A stretch of DNA of 15,311 bases from an uncultured Clostridium sp. (GCA_958349075.1 CATWBR010000046.1:1-15311); one strand, 5' to 3'; counted from the first letter of the stretch, positions 1-7,907 are shown. The notes: a model not told the origin generated them from the letters alone. Program-made: numbers and translations.

Positions 1-41
1 AAATAAAACCCACAAAATGACAAAAAGTTAATAAATATATA

Positions 42-70
42 TTGAAAACTTAACCATAATGTGATAGCAT
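42..70 (+). promoter_or_regulatory. Candidate sigma-A promoter of the TRAP/sugar catabolic operon
   Basis: TTGAAA at 42-47 and TAGCAT at 65-70 are separated by 17 bp in an AT-rich stretch, a reasonable sigma-A arrangement (-35 five of six, -10 four of six). Transcription would begin near 77, which rules out the in-frame GTG at 61 as the start of the first gene and fits the ATG at 118. AAGTT (25-29) and AACTT (47-51) form a short inverted repeat overlapping the -35 box that could be an operator, but this is weak. The region upstream of the window is unknown. Confidence 0.5.
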
Positions 71-117
71 TAAATTACGATCTTACTAACGGGGTAAATA
101 GCAAAGGAGGTTACAAA

Positions 118-1218
118 ATGAGAAAAATGAGTTTGGCATCGATTCTTTTAATGACGGCATTGGCAGGGACAACTGCCGGGTGCGGCGGCTCCGGGAGCAG
201 CCAGCCGTCGCAGAGTGCAGCTCAAAGTGAGAACGCGGGCGAAAGCGCGCAGCAGGCGGGAACTCTGGAGGCCGGGACGGAGAAGAAAGAGGCGGCGGAC
301 GACGGGAAGGTATATGAGATCACGCTGGGAACCGTATGGGCTCCGGAACATTATTTTGCCAGAGGAATGGACGATATGGCAAAAGAGCTGGAAGAGAAAT
401 CAGGGGGACGCTTTGTTGTAAAGAATTACCATAACTGTACATTGGGAAGCGAGAAGGATTTGACGGACGGGGTTTCCATGGGAACCGTGACCCTGGCCTG
501 CCTGGGGCCGGGTCAGGTAGGCAACCTGTATGCACCGCTCCTTGTATTTGACGCACCCTATCTGATTCAGAACAACGAACATATGCAGGCGATTTCCAAG
601 AGTGACGTATGCAGGGGAATTTGGGAAGACTCTGCAAAGGCCATAGGGGTAAGGCCTTTAGGCAGCCTGTACCTGGGCAGCCGTTTTATCACGACATCAA
701 AGAAAAAAGTGACGGTTCCGGACGATTTGAAGGGTCTTAAGATCAGAGTGCCGGACCAGCCGATCAGTATCGCGGAATTTAAAGCATTCGGGGCAAATCC
801 GACCCCAATGGCATACAGTGAGGTCTATCTTGCACTTCAGCAGAATGTTGTGGACGGACAGGAGAATCCCCTGGTTCAAATTTCCACGGCTAAGTTCTTT
901 GAAGTCCAGAAGTACCTGAGCAATACGGGCCATGTTGTCCAGATGATTAACCCGTGCATCAACGAAGATTTCTACCAGTCTCTGCCGGAAGACCTGCGCG
1001 GTCTGCTTACGGAAACGGTGGAGGAATACTGTGTGAAACTGAGCGGGGAGAGCGTTGGGCAGGAGGAAGCGCTGCTTAAGGAACTGCTTGCCGAGGGAAT
1101 GGAACTTTGCGAGGCGGACAAAGACGCTTTCAGGGAAAAGGCAAAGGCCGTGATTCAGGAGTTTGAGCAGGAGTGGGGAGAAGGAATTTATGAGGAACTC
1201 CAGAATGTAACATATTAA
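118..1218 (+). CDS. dctP: TRAP transporter solute-binding lipoprotein, DctP family
   Basis: This is the extracytoplasmic substrate-binding subunit of a tripartite ATP-independent periplasmic (TRAP) transporter. It captures ligand, usually an organic or sugar acid, and delivers it to the DctQM membrane unit. The 366-residue protein has a lipoprotein signal with Cys22 after Thr-Ala-Gly, expected for surface anchoring in a Gram-positive, then a low-complexity Ser/Gln/Ala/Glu linker to about residue 62. The mature domain carries the family signatures: LGSRF at 186-190, GLKIRVP at 206-212 whose Arg210 corresponds to the arginine that binds the ligand carboxylate in characterised DctP proteins, GANPTPM at 225-231, and VVDGQENP at 244-251. 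The ATG at 118 is chosen over the GTG at 61 because AAGGAGG at 104-110 sits 7 bp upstream and the signal peptide then starts correctly. The family is certain; the ligand is not. The position of Arg210 suggests a carboxylate. Confidence 0.93.
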   Translation: MRKMSLASILLMTALAGTTAGCGGSGSSQPSQSAAQSENAGESAQQAGTLEAGTEKKEAADDGKVYEITLGTVWAPEHYFARGMDDMAKELEEKSGGRFVVKNYHNCTLGSEKDLTDGVSMGTVTLACLGPGQVGNLYAPLLVFDAPYLIQNNEHMQAISKSDVCRGIWEDSAKAIGVRPLGSLYLGSRFITTSKKKVTVPDDLKGLKIRVPDQPISIAEFKAFGANPTPMAYSEVYLALQQNVVDGQENPLVQISTAKFFEVQKYLSNTGHVVQMINPCINEDFYQSLPEDLRGLLTETVEEYCVKLSGESVGQEEALLKELLAEGMELCEADKDAFREKAKAVIQEFEQEWGEGIYEELQNVTY

Positions 1219-1255
1219 TGCAGCCGCCTGATACTTGAATGAGGAGTGGAAACAG

Positions 1256-1744
1256 ATGATGGGAAAGGTGAAAAAAGTAATGGGAAACCTGGATCAGATT
1301 TTAATGGCCGTCACAATGGCAATTGTCTGCATCCTTCTGATTGTCCAGGTGTTTTTCAGATATGTTCTGAACAGTCCCCTCATATGGAGTGAGGAGTGCG
1401 CAAGATACATGTTTGTGTGGACCGTAATGCTGGGTCTCGGATATAACGTCAGAACAAAAAACAATATTTCGGTTTCCCTTGTAACGTCGCGGCTTCCGCA
1501 GAGTATCCAGAGGGGGATGGAATACATAACGGATTTAATTGTGCTTGCATCGTATCTGTTCTGTCTCCCCTCAATTATGAAATACCTGGAGGCCCAGAGC
1601 AGGATCAGATCTACGGCCATGCGGATGCCGATGGGGATTCTGGCGGTGTCTGTTCTGGTCGGTGTTCTGAGCCTCCTGCTCCAGACCGCGATATCATTCG
1701 GCGTGAAAATGAAACACGACATTGAAAGGGGGAGACAGGAATGA
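1256..1744 (+). CDS. dctQ: TRAP transporter small permease subunit, DctQ family
   Basis: This is the small four-helix membrane subunit that pairs with DctM. The 162-residue protein has hydrophobic segments at about residues 15-36, 49-66, 88-106 and 121-144, and the family motif WSEECARYMFVW after the first helix. It ends in a charged cytoplasmic tail. An in-frame TTG at 1235 would add seven residues, but GAGGAG at 1241-1246 is correctly spaced for the ATG at 1256, so I start there. The gene lies 37 bp after dctP, and its stop codon overlaps the start of dctM in an ATGA, a sign of translational coupling. Sequence divergence is normal for this poorly conserved family. Confidence 0.9.
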   Translation: MMGKVKKVMGNLDQILMAVTMAIVCILLIVQVFFRYVLNSPLIWSEECARYMFVWTVMLGLGYNVRTKNNISVSLVTSRLPQSIQRGMEYITDLIVLASYLFCLPSIMKYLEAQSRIRSTAMRMPMGILAVSVLVGVLSLLLQTAISFGVKMKHDIERGRQE

Positions 1745-3015
1745 GCATCGGATTTTTTATGAGCATGTTTTTCATCATGATCTTATTGAATATTCCTATT
1801 GTGTACTGTATGTTTATCCCTTCCCTCGTGTTTCTGTATACAAACGGGATCCCGCTCAATGTAATTCCGCAGCGCCTGATCGCAGGCGTGGATTCGTTTT
1901 CCCTGCTGGCGGTTCCGCTTTTTGTATTGGCCGGGGCGGTGATGAACAGTTCAGGGATTACGGACCGTATATTCTACTTTGCACAGAAGATGCTGGGACA
2001 TCTGACCGGAGGCCTGGGATACGCCAATGTGGCAGCCAGCGTTATCTTTGCCGGAATGTCGGGTTCCGCGATTGCGGACGCAGGAGGCCTTGGAGCCGTG
2101 GAAGTGCAGGCAATGAAACAGCACGGGTATGATGAGGATTTCAGTCTTGCCGTGACGGGGGCGTCATCGATTATCGGCCCCATTATACCGCCCAGCATAC
2201 CGGCTATCATCTTTGCCGTGTCGGCGGAGGTATCGGTGGGGAGATTGTTTGTGGCCGGCGTTGTGCCGGGACTTCTGATGGCATGTACGATGTGTTTTTT
2301 AGTATATATGACATGCAGAAAGCGCAGCTACGTCAAGGATAAAAAGGCCTCTGCGGGTGAAAAATGGCGGGCGTTCAAGCGGGCGTTTTTCCCTCTGATG
2401 ACCCCTGTGATTATCCTTGCGGGAACATTTTCCGGTGTATTTACACCCACAGAAACGGCGAGTGCAACGGTGGTTTACAGCCTGATTCTGGGCTTTGCCT
2501 ACCGCTCCATCGGATTGCGGGAAATCCCCGGGGTACTGATGGATACGGCCAGGACAACGGTCAGCGTTATGACGATTGTATCGGCATCCGCGCTATTTTC
2601 CTGGGTACTTACCTATGCTAAATTCCCGGAAGTGATGGCATCGGTATTTACCGGTTTTGTGACGAGTAAAGTTCTTGCTCTGATTGTGATTAATGTGCTT
2701 CTGCTGGTTGTCGGCACATTTATGGATAATTCGGCGGCAATTCCGATTCTGGCCCCTGTGCTGCTGCCCATTGCGGTTTCATATGGGGTAGACCCGATTC
2801 ACTTTGGAATCATCATGATTCTGAATCTGATGATTGGTCTTTTGACGCCTCCGGTGGGGATGGTTCTTTATGTACTGGTCGGTATGTCCGATGTGCCGAT
2901 GGAGAAAATTGTGAAGTGTATGCTGCCGTTTATACTGATTTTATCCGCGCTTCTTTTAGTGATAACATTCGTGCCGGGTATCTCGATGACGCTGCCGGCT
3001 CTGTTTTTTAAATAG
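1741..3015 (+). CDS. dctM: TRAP transporter large permease subunit, DctM family
   Basis: This is the main translocation subunit of the TRAP transporter, which uses an ion gradient (Na+ in the characterised cases) to move ligand released by DctP. At 424 residues it has the normal family length and is almost entirely hydrophobic, consistent with the usual dozen or so membrane segments. Recognisable motifs include the glycine/alanine-rich FAGMSGSAIADAGGLG, the stretch SSIIGPIIPPSIPAIIFA and, near the C-terminus, MILNLMIGLLTPPVGMVLYV, all typical of DctM. The start ATG has GGGGGAG at 1728-1734 and overlaps the dctQ stop. With the two preceding genes it makes a complete three-component importer. 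Confidence 0.95.
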   Translation: MSIGFFMSMFFIMILLNIPIVYCMFIPSLVFLYTNGIPLNVIPQRLIAGVDSFSLLAVPLFVLAGAVMNSSGITDRIFYFAQKMLGHLTGGLGYANVAASVIFAGMSGSAIADAGGLGAVEVQAMKQHGYDEDFSLAVTGASSIIGPIIPPSIPAIIFAVSAEVSVGRLFVAGVVPGLLMACTMCFLVYMTCRKRSYVKDKKASAGEKWRAFKRAFFPLMTPVIILAGTFSGVFTPTETASATVVYSLILGFAYRSIGLREIPGVLMDTARTTVSVMTIVSASALFSWVLTYAKFPEVMASVFTGFVTSKVLALIVINVLLLVVGTFMDNSAAIPILAPVLLPIAVSYGVDPIHFGIIMILNLMIGLLTPPVGMVLYVLVGMSDVPMEKIVKCMLPFILILSALLLVITFVPGISMTLPALFFK

Positions 3016-3063
3016 GGTGGGAAGAGTTGTCAACTGCACGCGGAACAGAGGAGGAGAAAAGGA

Positions 3064-4089
3064 ATGGACAGAATTTTATTTGACAGGAGCAAACCAAGAG
3101 ACCTTGTTGCCATCGGCCGTTCGGGAGTTGATCTGTATCCGGAACAGTTTGCGCCGATGGAAAAAGTAGTTTCATTTACAAAACATGTGGGAGGTTCCCC
3201 GACCAATACGGCCGTGCAGGCGGCGAAGATGGGACTCGACACGGCCTTTATCGGCAATATTTCGGGAGATAAATTCGGCGCCTATGTAAAATACTACCTG
3301 GAGCAGGAGGGGATAGACACATCCGGCATGACGGTGGAACAGGAGCCGGATATCCGGCAGAGCCTGGCCGTAGCGGAGCAGAGGGAAAAGGGAAAGATAG
3401 AGTACTTTTTCTACAGACAGGATCCGGCGGATCTCCATCTTAAGATGGAGGCGGTGAAAGAGAGCTTTATCAGCCAGTTTAAAGTCCTGCTCGTTTCGGG
3501 GGCGTCGCTGTGCGCCAGCCCGGCGCGGGAGGCGGTGCTGCTGGCCGTGGAGTATGCAAAGAGAAACAATGTGACGGTAGTCTTTGATCCCGATTACCGG
3601 CGGGAGGGCTGGTATTCGGAGGAAGAAACTTCGCTCTATTACCATATGGCGGCCGGGATGGCGGATATCATCGTATCGACCAGGGAAGAATTCGACATTC
3701 TGGAAAAAATCGTGAATCCGGGCAACGGGGACGACAGGATTTCCGCCGAAACTTATCTGGGACAGGGCGTAAAGATGGTATGTATGAAGCGGGGCGGGGA
3801 TGGAGCTGCCGTCTATACACGGGACGGAGACGTCTTTTACGGCGCCGTCATGCCGGCCCATGTATATAAAACGCTGGGAGCCGGTGATTCATTTTGCGGG
3901 ACTTTGATTGCAAAACTGATAGAAGGCGTGACAATACCGGAGGCTCTCAAGTTTGCAGCGGCGGCAGCCTCCATAACGATATCGGGAAAGAGCTGCTCCG
4001 ATTCAATGCCCGACAAAGCAAAGCTTCAAAGCTATATGGAGGCGTACAATGAGGGACGGATTGAACAGTGGGATGGCTGGAATCAATAA
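3064..4089 (+). CDS. PfkB-family sugar kinase, IolC-like (5-dehydro-2-deoxygluconokinase type)
   Basis: This is a ribokinase-fold cytoplasmic kinase that transfers phosphate from ATP to a sugar or sugar-acid hydroxyl. The 341-residue protein has both PfkB signatures: GGSPTNTAVQAAKMG at 43-57 and GAGDSFCG at 272-279 with catalytic base Asp275. Several stretches resemble IolC specifically: DLVAIGRSGVDLYPEQ near the N-terminus, VLLVSGASLCASPAREAV at 141-158, VVFDPDYR at 172-179 and SCSDSMP at 310-316. IolC phosphorylates 2-deoxy-5-keto-D-gluconate in myo-inositol breakdown, and an aldolase then splits the product. An aldolase gene follows here after 18 bp, but no iolB, D, E or G is present, so I leave the symbol blank. 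AGGAGGAG at 3049-3056 supports the start. A kinase for another keto-sugar acid or ketose is equally possible. Confidence 0.85.
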   Translation: MDRILFDRSKPRDLVAIGRSGVDLYPEQFAPMEKVVSFTKHVGGSPTNTAVQAAKMGLDTAFIGNISGDKFGAYVKYYLEQEGIDTSGMTVEQEPDIRQSLAVAEQREKGKIEYFFYRQDPADLHLKMEAVKESFISQFKVLLVSGASLCASPAREAVLLAVEYAKRNNVTVVFDPDYRREGWYSEEETSLYYHMAAGMADIIVSTREEFDILEKIVNPGNGDDRISAETYLGQGVKMVCMKRGGDGAAVYTRDGDVFYGAVMPAHVYKTLGAGDSFCGTLIAKLIEGVTIPEALKFAAAAASITISGKSCSDSMPDKAKLQSYMEAYNEGRIEQWDGWNQ

Positions 4090-4107
4090 AAGAAAGAAGG
4101 AGAAGTT

Positions 4108-4941
4108 ATGAATCCAACATTTACAGGTGTCGGAAAGACAACCAGGATGAAACGTATTTTCGGCGGGGACGGTAAGGCTCTGATGGTTGCCATTAATCAC
4201 GGACTTGGCTGCGGTCCCATAAACGGAATAGAGGATATGGACGGGCTTTTAAAATCACTGGTGGAAGAAAAACCGGATTCGCTGACCTTACATAAAGGGA
4301 TAGCGCTCCGCCATATGGAACGCTTTGCGGGTGAGATTCCGCTGATTCTCAAATGCACCAATGCGACGCGTTTCCTGTCGCCGGAGGAGACCGGAATTGC
4401 ACAGGTCGAAGAGGCGGTAACGCTGGGGGCTGATGCCATTGCGCTGGGCCTGACGCTGTGCAGTAAGTTTGAGGGACAGGAAATAGAGAGGGCGGCCTCT
4501 TTTATCAGGATGGCGGAAAAATTCGGGATGCCCACGGTAACCCACAGTTATCCAAGCGGCGATTTAATACCGGATTCGGAGCGCCACAGTGTGGAGAACG
4601 TCAAATACGCCGTCCGTGTTTCGCTGGAGCTGGGAGTTGACATAATTAAGACCTTCTGGACCGGTTCAGGGAAGACATTCGAGGAAATTGTAAGGACGGG
4701 GGAGCCCGCTAAGGTCGTGATCTCCGGAGGTCCTCTGTGCCGTACGACGCGCGAGTGTTTTGAGATGACGAAACAGGGGATGGACGCCGGGGCGGCGGGA
4801 ATTACTTATGGAAGAAATATCTGGCAGAGCAGCTATCCTGCCGCGGTTCTTAAGGGACTCAGGGCGATTGTGCACGACAACGCTTCCGTGGACGCGGCCA
4901 TGGAGCTGGCCGAGGACGCAGCCGGCTGTCATTTGGAATAA
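4108..4941 (+). CDS. Class I aldolase of the DhnA/LsrF (DeoC-like TIM barrel) family
   Basis: This is a Schiff-base aldolase likely to cleave the phosphorylated product of the preceding kinase, giving a three-carbon phosphate plus a second aldehyde. The 277-residue protein matches the archaeal-type fructose-bisphosphate aldolase / LsrF / ADH synthase group. Lys181 in DIIKTFW is at the position of the Schiff-base lysine, Tyr148 in YPSG matches the acid/base tyrosine of this family, and VISGGP (204-209) and GAAGITYGRN (228-237) look like the phosphate-binding end of the barrel. The usual Asp-His-Gly near the N-terminus reads Asn30-His31-Gly32, followed by the familiar GPINGIEDM (36-44). AAGGAGA at 4097-4103 supports the start. 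It could act as a fructose-bisphosphate, sulfo-sugar, keto-acid-phosphate or LsrF-like aldolase; the operon favours a sugar-acid phosphate. Confidence 0.85.
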   Translation: MNPTFTGVGKTTRMKRIFGGDGKALMVAINHGLGCGPINGIEDMDGLLKSLVEEKPDSLTLHKGIALRHMERFAGEIPLILKCTNATRFLSPEETGIAQVEEAVTLGADAIALGLTLCSKFEGQEIERAASFIRMAEKFGMPTVTHSYPSGDLIPDSERHSVENVKYAVRVSLELGVDIIKTFWTGSGKTFEEIVRTGEPAKVVISGGPLCRTTRECFEMTKQGMDAGAAGITYGRNIWQSSYPAAVLKGLRAIVHDNASVDAAMELAEDAAGCHLE

Positions 4942-4962
4942 ACGTTCGGGACGGCATGGGAA

Positions 4963-5014
4963 CGGTGCCGGCGGAAGGAAAAGCAGCCGGTGCCGGTATT
5001 GGCGGAAGGAAAAG
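4963..5014 (+). repeat. Imperfect tandem duplication before the dehydrogenase gene
   Basis: CGGTGCCGG occurs at 4963-4971 and 4988-4996, and GGCGGAAGGAAAAG occurs at 4970-4983 and 5001-5014. The first copy spans 4963-4983; the second spans 4988-5014 and carries a 6-bp difference in its middle. The duplication lengthens the gap between the aldolase and dehydrogenase genes to 114 bp, the widest in the operon. It explains why the dehydrogenase frame stays open upstream of its likely GTG start. Confidence 0.75.
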
Positions 5015-5055
5015 AAAACAAAGAGGCAATGGCGAATGAATGCGGGGAGGAGAAC

Positions 5056-6111
5056 GTGTCTGAGAATAAAGTGATGAGAACAGCAAGGCTGTACGAGCCC
5101 TGCAGGATCGTGATGGAAGAGGCAATCATACCGGAGATTACGGAAACGCAGGTTTTGCTGAAAATTTTGTGTTTCGGCGTGTGCGGAAGTGATATGCAGA
5201 TTTATCACGGAAAGCATAAGGCGGTTACAATGCCCGTTGTGATGGGGCATGAGATGGCTGCCGTTGTCGTAAAGACGGGAGCCTGCGTCAGGCAGTTTAA
5301 AGAGGGGGACAAGGTCACCGTGGAACCACAGATTATGTGCGGTTCATGTTATCCGTGCCGGACCGGGCGCTTTAATGTCTGTGAGAACTTAAAAGTTATG
5401 GGAGTGCATGTGGACGGCTGCAACTGCGAGTACTATGCGGCGGAGGAGAAGTATCTCCATCACGTACCCTCCGATATGGAACCGGAGAAAGCGGCGCTCG
5501 CCGAACCGATGGCGGTAGCGGTGGGATGCGTAGGAAGAAGCGGGAGGATACAGGGGGGAAATGTTCTTGTCGTCGGAGCGGGGACCATCGGAAACCTTGT
5601 GATACAGGCCGCGAGGGCCGCGGGGGCCAAGCGGATACTCGCGGCGGACAGGAACGGGGAACGCCTTCTCTATGCGAAAACGTGCGGAGCGGACGATACG
5701 GCCAATACGGAAACAGTGGAGCTTAAGGATGCGGTGGAGCAGTGTTTCGGGGTCAGGAAAGCGGACGTTATCATAGACTGTGCCGCTGTCCCGTCAGTTT
5801 TTAAACAGATCCTTCATGCGGCCAGACCGGATTCCGATATTATTTTGACGGGAAATTATAAGGAGCCGGTGGAATTTGAAATTCCCCTGATCCAGAGGCG
5901 GGAAATCAATCTGCTGGGACATATGATGTATGTCCGGGAGGATTTTGAAACGGCCATCCGTCTTCTCTATGAAGGGAAAATTGAAATTTCCAAAACCGTG
6001 AGCCAGAGATATCCCTTTAGCCGGTATCCGGAGGCTCTTGAGTTTGCGGATCGGAATCCGGAGAAGGTGATGAAGATGATTATTTATATGGATGAGCAGA
6101 CAGAACGGTAA
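5056..6111 (+). CDS. Zinc-dependent medium-chain alcohol/polyol dehydrogenase
   Basis: This is a cytoplasmic NAD(P)-dependent dehydrogenase of the sorbitol/threonine dehydrogenase-like MDR superfamily. It probably interconverts a secondary alcohol and a ketone on the imported compound. From a GTG at 5056 it is 351 residues, the usual family length. Catalytic-zinc residues are Cys43 (GVCGSD), His65-Glu66 (GHE) and probably Glu150 (AEP). The structural zinc lobe is complete with Cys95, Cys98, Cys101 and Cys109. The dinucleotide motif GAGTIG is at 174-179, and Asp198 at the end of the second strand points to NAD rather than NADP. GGGGAGGAG at 5044-5052 favours GTG 5056. ATG 5074 (345 residues) and the longer in-frame starts at 5029 and 4990 are less likely. 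The substrate cannot be read from sequence. A role either first (making the keto group) or last (reducing the aldolase product) in the pathway is possible. Confidence 0.88.
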   Translation: MSENKVMRTARLYEPCRIVMEEAIIPEITETQVLLKILCFGVCGSDMQIYHGKHKAVTMPVVMGHEMAAVVVKTGACVRQFKEGDKVTVEPQIMCGSCYPCRTGRFNVCENLKVMGVHVDGCNCEYYAAEEKYLHHVPSDMEPEKAALAEPMAVAVGCVGRSGRIQGGNVLVVGAGTIGNLVIQAARAAGAKRILAADRNGERLLYAKTCGADDTANTETVELKDAVEQCFGVRKADVIIDCAAVPSVFKQILHAARPDSDIILTGNYKEPVEFEIPLIQRREINLLGHMMYVREDFETAIRLLYEGKIEISKTVSQRYPFSRYPEALEFADRNPEKVMKMIIYMDEQTER

Positions 6112-6132
6112 TCCGCTGTAAATGCCGCTTTT

Positions 6133-7479
6133 TCAGTCAGGTATTTTTAGAGCGAGCTTTTTCCGGAACCACATCATAAATGTCACCGCAAGAAGAGCGG
6201 TAAGAATCTCCGCAGACAGTGACGTCAGCCAGACTCCGTCTATCCCCAGGAAGGCGGGGAGGACTAAAAGGGAGGCCAACGGGAAGACGAAGGTCTGCCC
6301 GGACGAGATGGCCAGTGAGATAACCGGCCGGTTCATCGCCGTGAAGAAGGAGCTTGCCGCCGTTCCGATCCAGTTCACCAGGTAGGAGAAGGAGAAAAGA
6401 CGCATGGCCTGGGAGGACATGGCAAGCAGTTCCGGCTGTTTTCCCTCCATAAAGAACGGAATGATGAGATGGCCTCCGGTGAGCATAAATACCATGGCGG
6501 AGATGGAGATAACCGCCCCGGCCGTCAACAGAATTTTTTCCAGGCCGAACATCCGGCCGTATTTATTTGCACCGTAGTTATAACTAATGGCGGGCTGCAG
6601 GGCATCTACCATACCAAACAGCATGGAGCTGACAAAGGAATCAATGTACATGACAATCGAGAAAGCGGCGACCGCCATGGAGCCGGATAAATTAAGCAGC
6701 ACCGTGTTCATGATGACCATGAAGACGGAGGCGGAAATATTGGAAAAAAATTCGGAGCTGCCGTTGCCGATGATGTTTCTCATTATGTGCCACGGGATGC
6801 GTGGAGTGACAAAGCGCAGAACGAGTTTACGGCTGAAAAACGGCAGCAGGCCGATTACTGTTCCGATTGTCAGGCTGATGCAGGATGCCAGCGCAGCCGA
6901 CGAGACTCCCATTCGGAGATGTACAATAAAAAGCCAGTCGAGAAACAGGTTCGAAAGGGCGATAAAAATATTCATTCCCATACTGTATATCGTTTTTCCG
7001 CAGACTCTCAAGTAATTGTCAAGGGCAAAGAATATCATGATAAATGGGGCGAAAACGGCATATACACGCATGTATTCAACTGCGGCGTCAAGGACGTCGG
7101 ACCCGGCTCCCATGAGACTGACCGCCCAGGCGCCCCCAAAATATCCGGCCAGGCCCACCAGGCAGGAGATGGCAACGATAAAGAGGGCGCTGAAGCTGAA
7201 AATACTGCAGGCCTCTTTTTCTTTTCCCTGTCCGAGCCGGATGGAAATTTGGACGGAGGAGCCGACGGCCACCATGTCGGCCAATGCAAAACTGATCATA
7301 ATGACAGGCATGACTAGGTTGATTGCGGCCAGTGCGCCGGCGCCGATAAATTTGCCGACAAAAATACCGTCTGCCACCATGTACAGGGATGAAACAGCCA
7401 TTCCCGCCATACTTGGAAGGGCGCATCGGAAGAAGAGCTTCAGGGGAGAGAGTGTGGCAAACATTTTATGTTCCATCAT
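6133..7479 (-). CDS. MATE-family multidrug/metabolite efflux transporter
   Basis: This is a cation-coupled antiporter of the MATE family, MepA/DinF-like, which exports organic cations, drugs or metabolites across the cytoplasmic membrane. The 448-residue length and about 12 hydrophobic segments in two homologous halves are normal. The N-terminal half shows the family pattern SSLYMVADGIFVGKFIGAGA, then a GSSVQISIRLGQGKEKEA loop between the second and third helices. The gene starts inside an ATGA overlap with the upstream marR stop, with GAGGA just before, so the two are translationally coupled. It ends 21 bp from the convergent dehydrogenase gene with no clear terminator in between. The substrate is unknown; MarR control suggests induction by a small molecule. 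Confidence 0.92.
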   Translation of the reverse strand: MMEHKMFATLSPLKLFFRCALPSMAGMAVSSLYMVADGIFVGKFIGAGALAAINLVMPVIMISFALADMVAVGSSVQISIRLGQGKEKEACSIFSFSALFIVAISCLVGLAGYFGGAWAVSLMGAGSDVLDAAVEYMRVYAVFAPFIMIFFALDNYLRVCGKTIYSMGMNIFIALSNLFLDWLFIVHLRMGVSSAALASCISLTIGTVIGLLPFFSRKLVLRFVTPRIPWHIMRNIIGNGSSEFFSNISASVFMVIMNTVLLNLSGSMAVAAFSIVMYIDSFVSSMLFGMVDALQPAISYNYGANKYGRMFGLEKILLTAGAVISISAMVFMLTGGHLIIPFFMEGKQPELLAMSSQAMRLFSFSYLVNWIGTAASSFFTAMNRPVISLAISSGQTFVFPLASLLVLPAFLGIDGVWLTSLSAEILTALLAVTFMMWFRKKLALKIPD

Positions 7480-7907
7480 TGACCATCCTCTTTCATCACT
7501 TCTTCACTGTACGTATCGAGAATACGGCAGAGAATATCCAGTTGCTCCTGATCAAATTCCTTTAAAATTGTGCGGAGGGCGCGCTCGAAGGGGCGGTCAT
7601 AAAGCTCCGTATTTTTCCGGATTGCATCACTGACGCTCAGATAATGGATGCGCCGGTCTGTTTCACTCTGCGTTTTGACCACAAAACCGAGTCCTATCAG
7701 CTCATTGACCTTCTTTGTGACGGCCGGCTTTGATATTCTCAGCGTCTCGGCCAGGGAACTGACGGTGCAGTTTTCCTGAAAATCAATGACATCCAGATAC
7801 ATGACACTGTTGTATGACAGGTTTCCGGTTACGGAGTGGTTGATAAAACGGATATCGTGGATCGTCATATTGTAATAGAGCCGGTTGAGGCTGCTTCTTA
7901 AATTCAT
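7476..7907 (-). CDS. MarR-family transcriptional regulator
   Basis: This is a 143-residue winged-helix regulator, full length for MarR. The helix-turn-helix lies at about residues 47-72 (CTVSSLAETLRISKPAVTKK), followed by the beta wing with SETDRRIHYLSV at 81-92, where the conserved Asp-Arg contacts DNA in known MarR proteins. Helical segments at each end would form the dimer interface. AGGAG precedes the ATG. It sits directly upstream of the MATE gene and overlaps it by 4 bp, the classic arrangement of an autoregulating repressor with the exporter it controls. The AT-rich repeats about 25-65 bp upstream of its start are the likely operator. Its ligand is unknown. Confidence 0.92.
   Translation of the reverse strand: MNLRSSLNRLYYNMTIHDIRFINHSVTGNLSYNSVMYLDVIDFQENCTVSSLAETLRISKPAVTKKVNELIGLGFVVKTQSETDRRIHYLSVSDAIRKNTELYDRPFERALRTILKEFDQEQLDILCRILDTYSEEVMKEDGQ

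Noticed and set aside
61..117. GTG at 61 as the start of the DctP gene
   Set aside because: It lies inside the predicted promoter, has no ribosome binding site and would put 19 residues before a good lipoprotein signal. The ATG at 118 has an ideal AAGGAGG.
3172..3861. Minus-strand frame of 229 codons opposite the kinase gene
   Set aside because: It is fully antisense to a well-supported kinase, has no family resemblance and looks like a shadow of high-GC third positions.
4666..5250. Minus-strand frame of 194 codons across the aldolase-dehydrogenase junction
   Set aside because: It covers the ends of two real genes on the other strand, has a composition rich in His/Arg/Phe without motifs, and no ribosome binding site.
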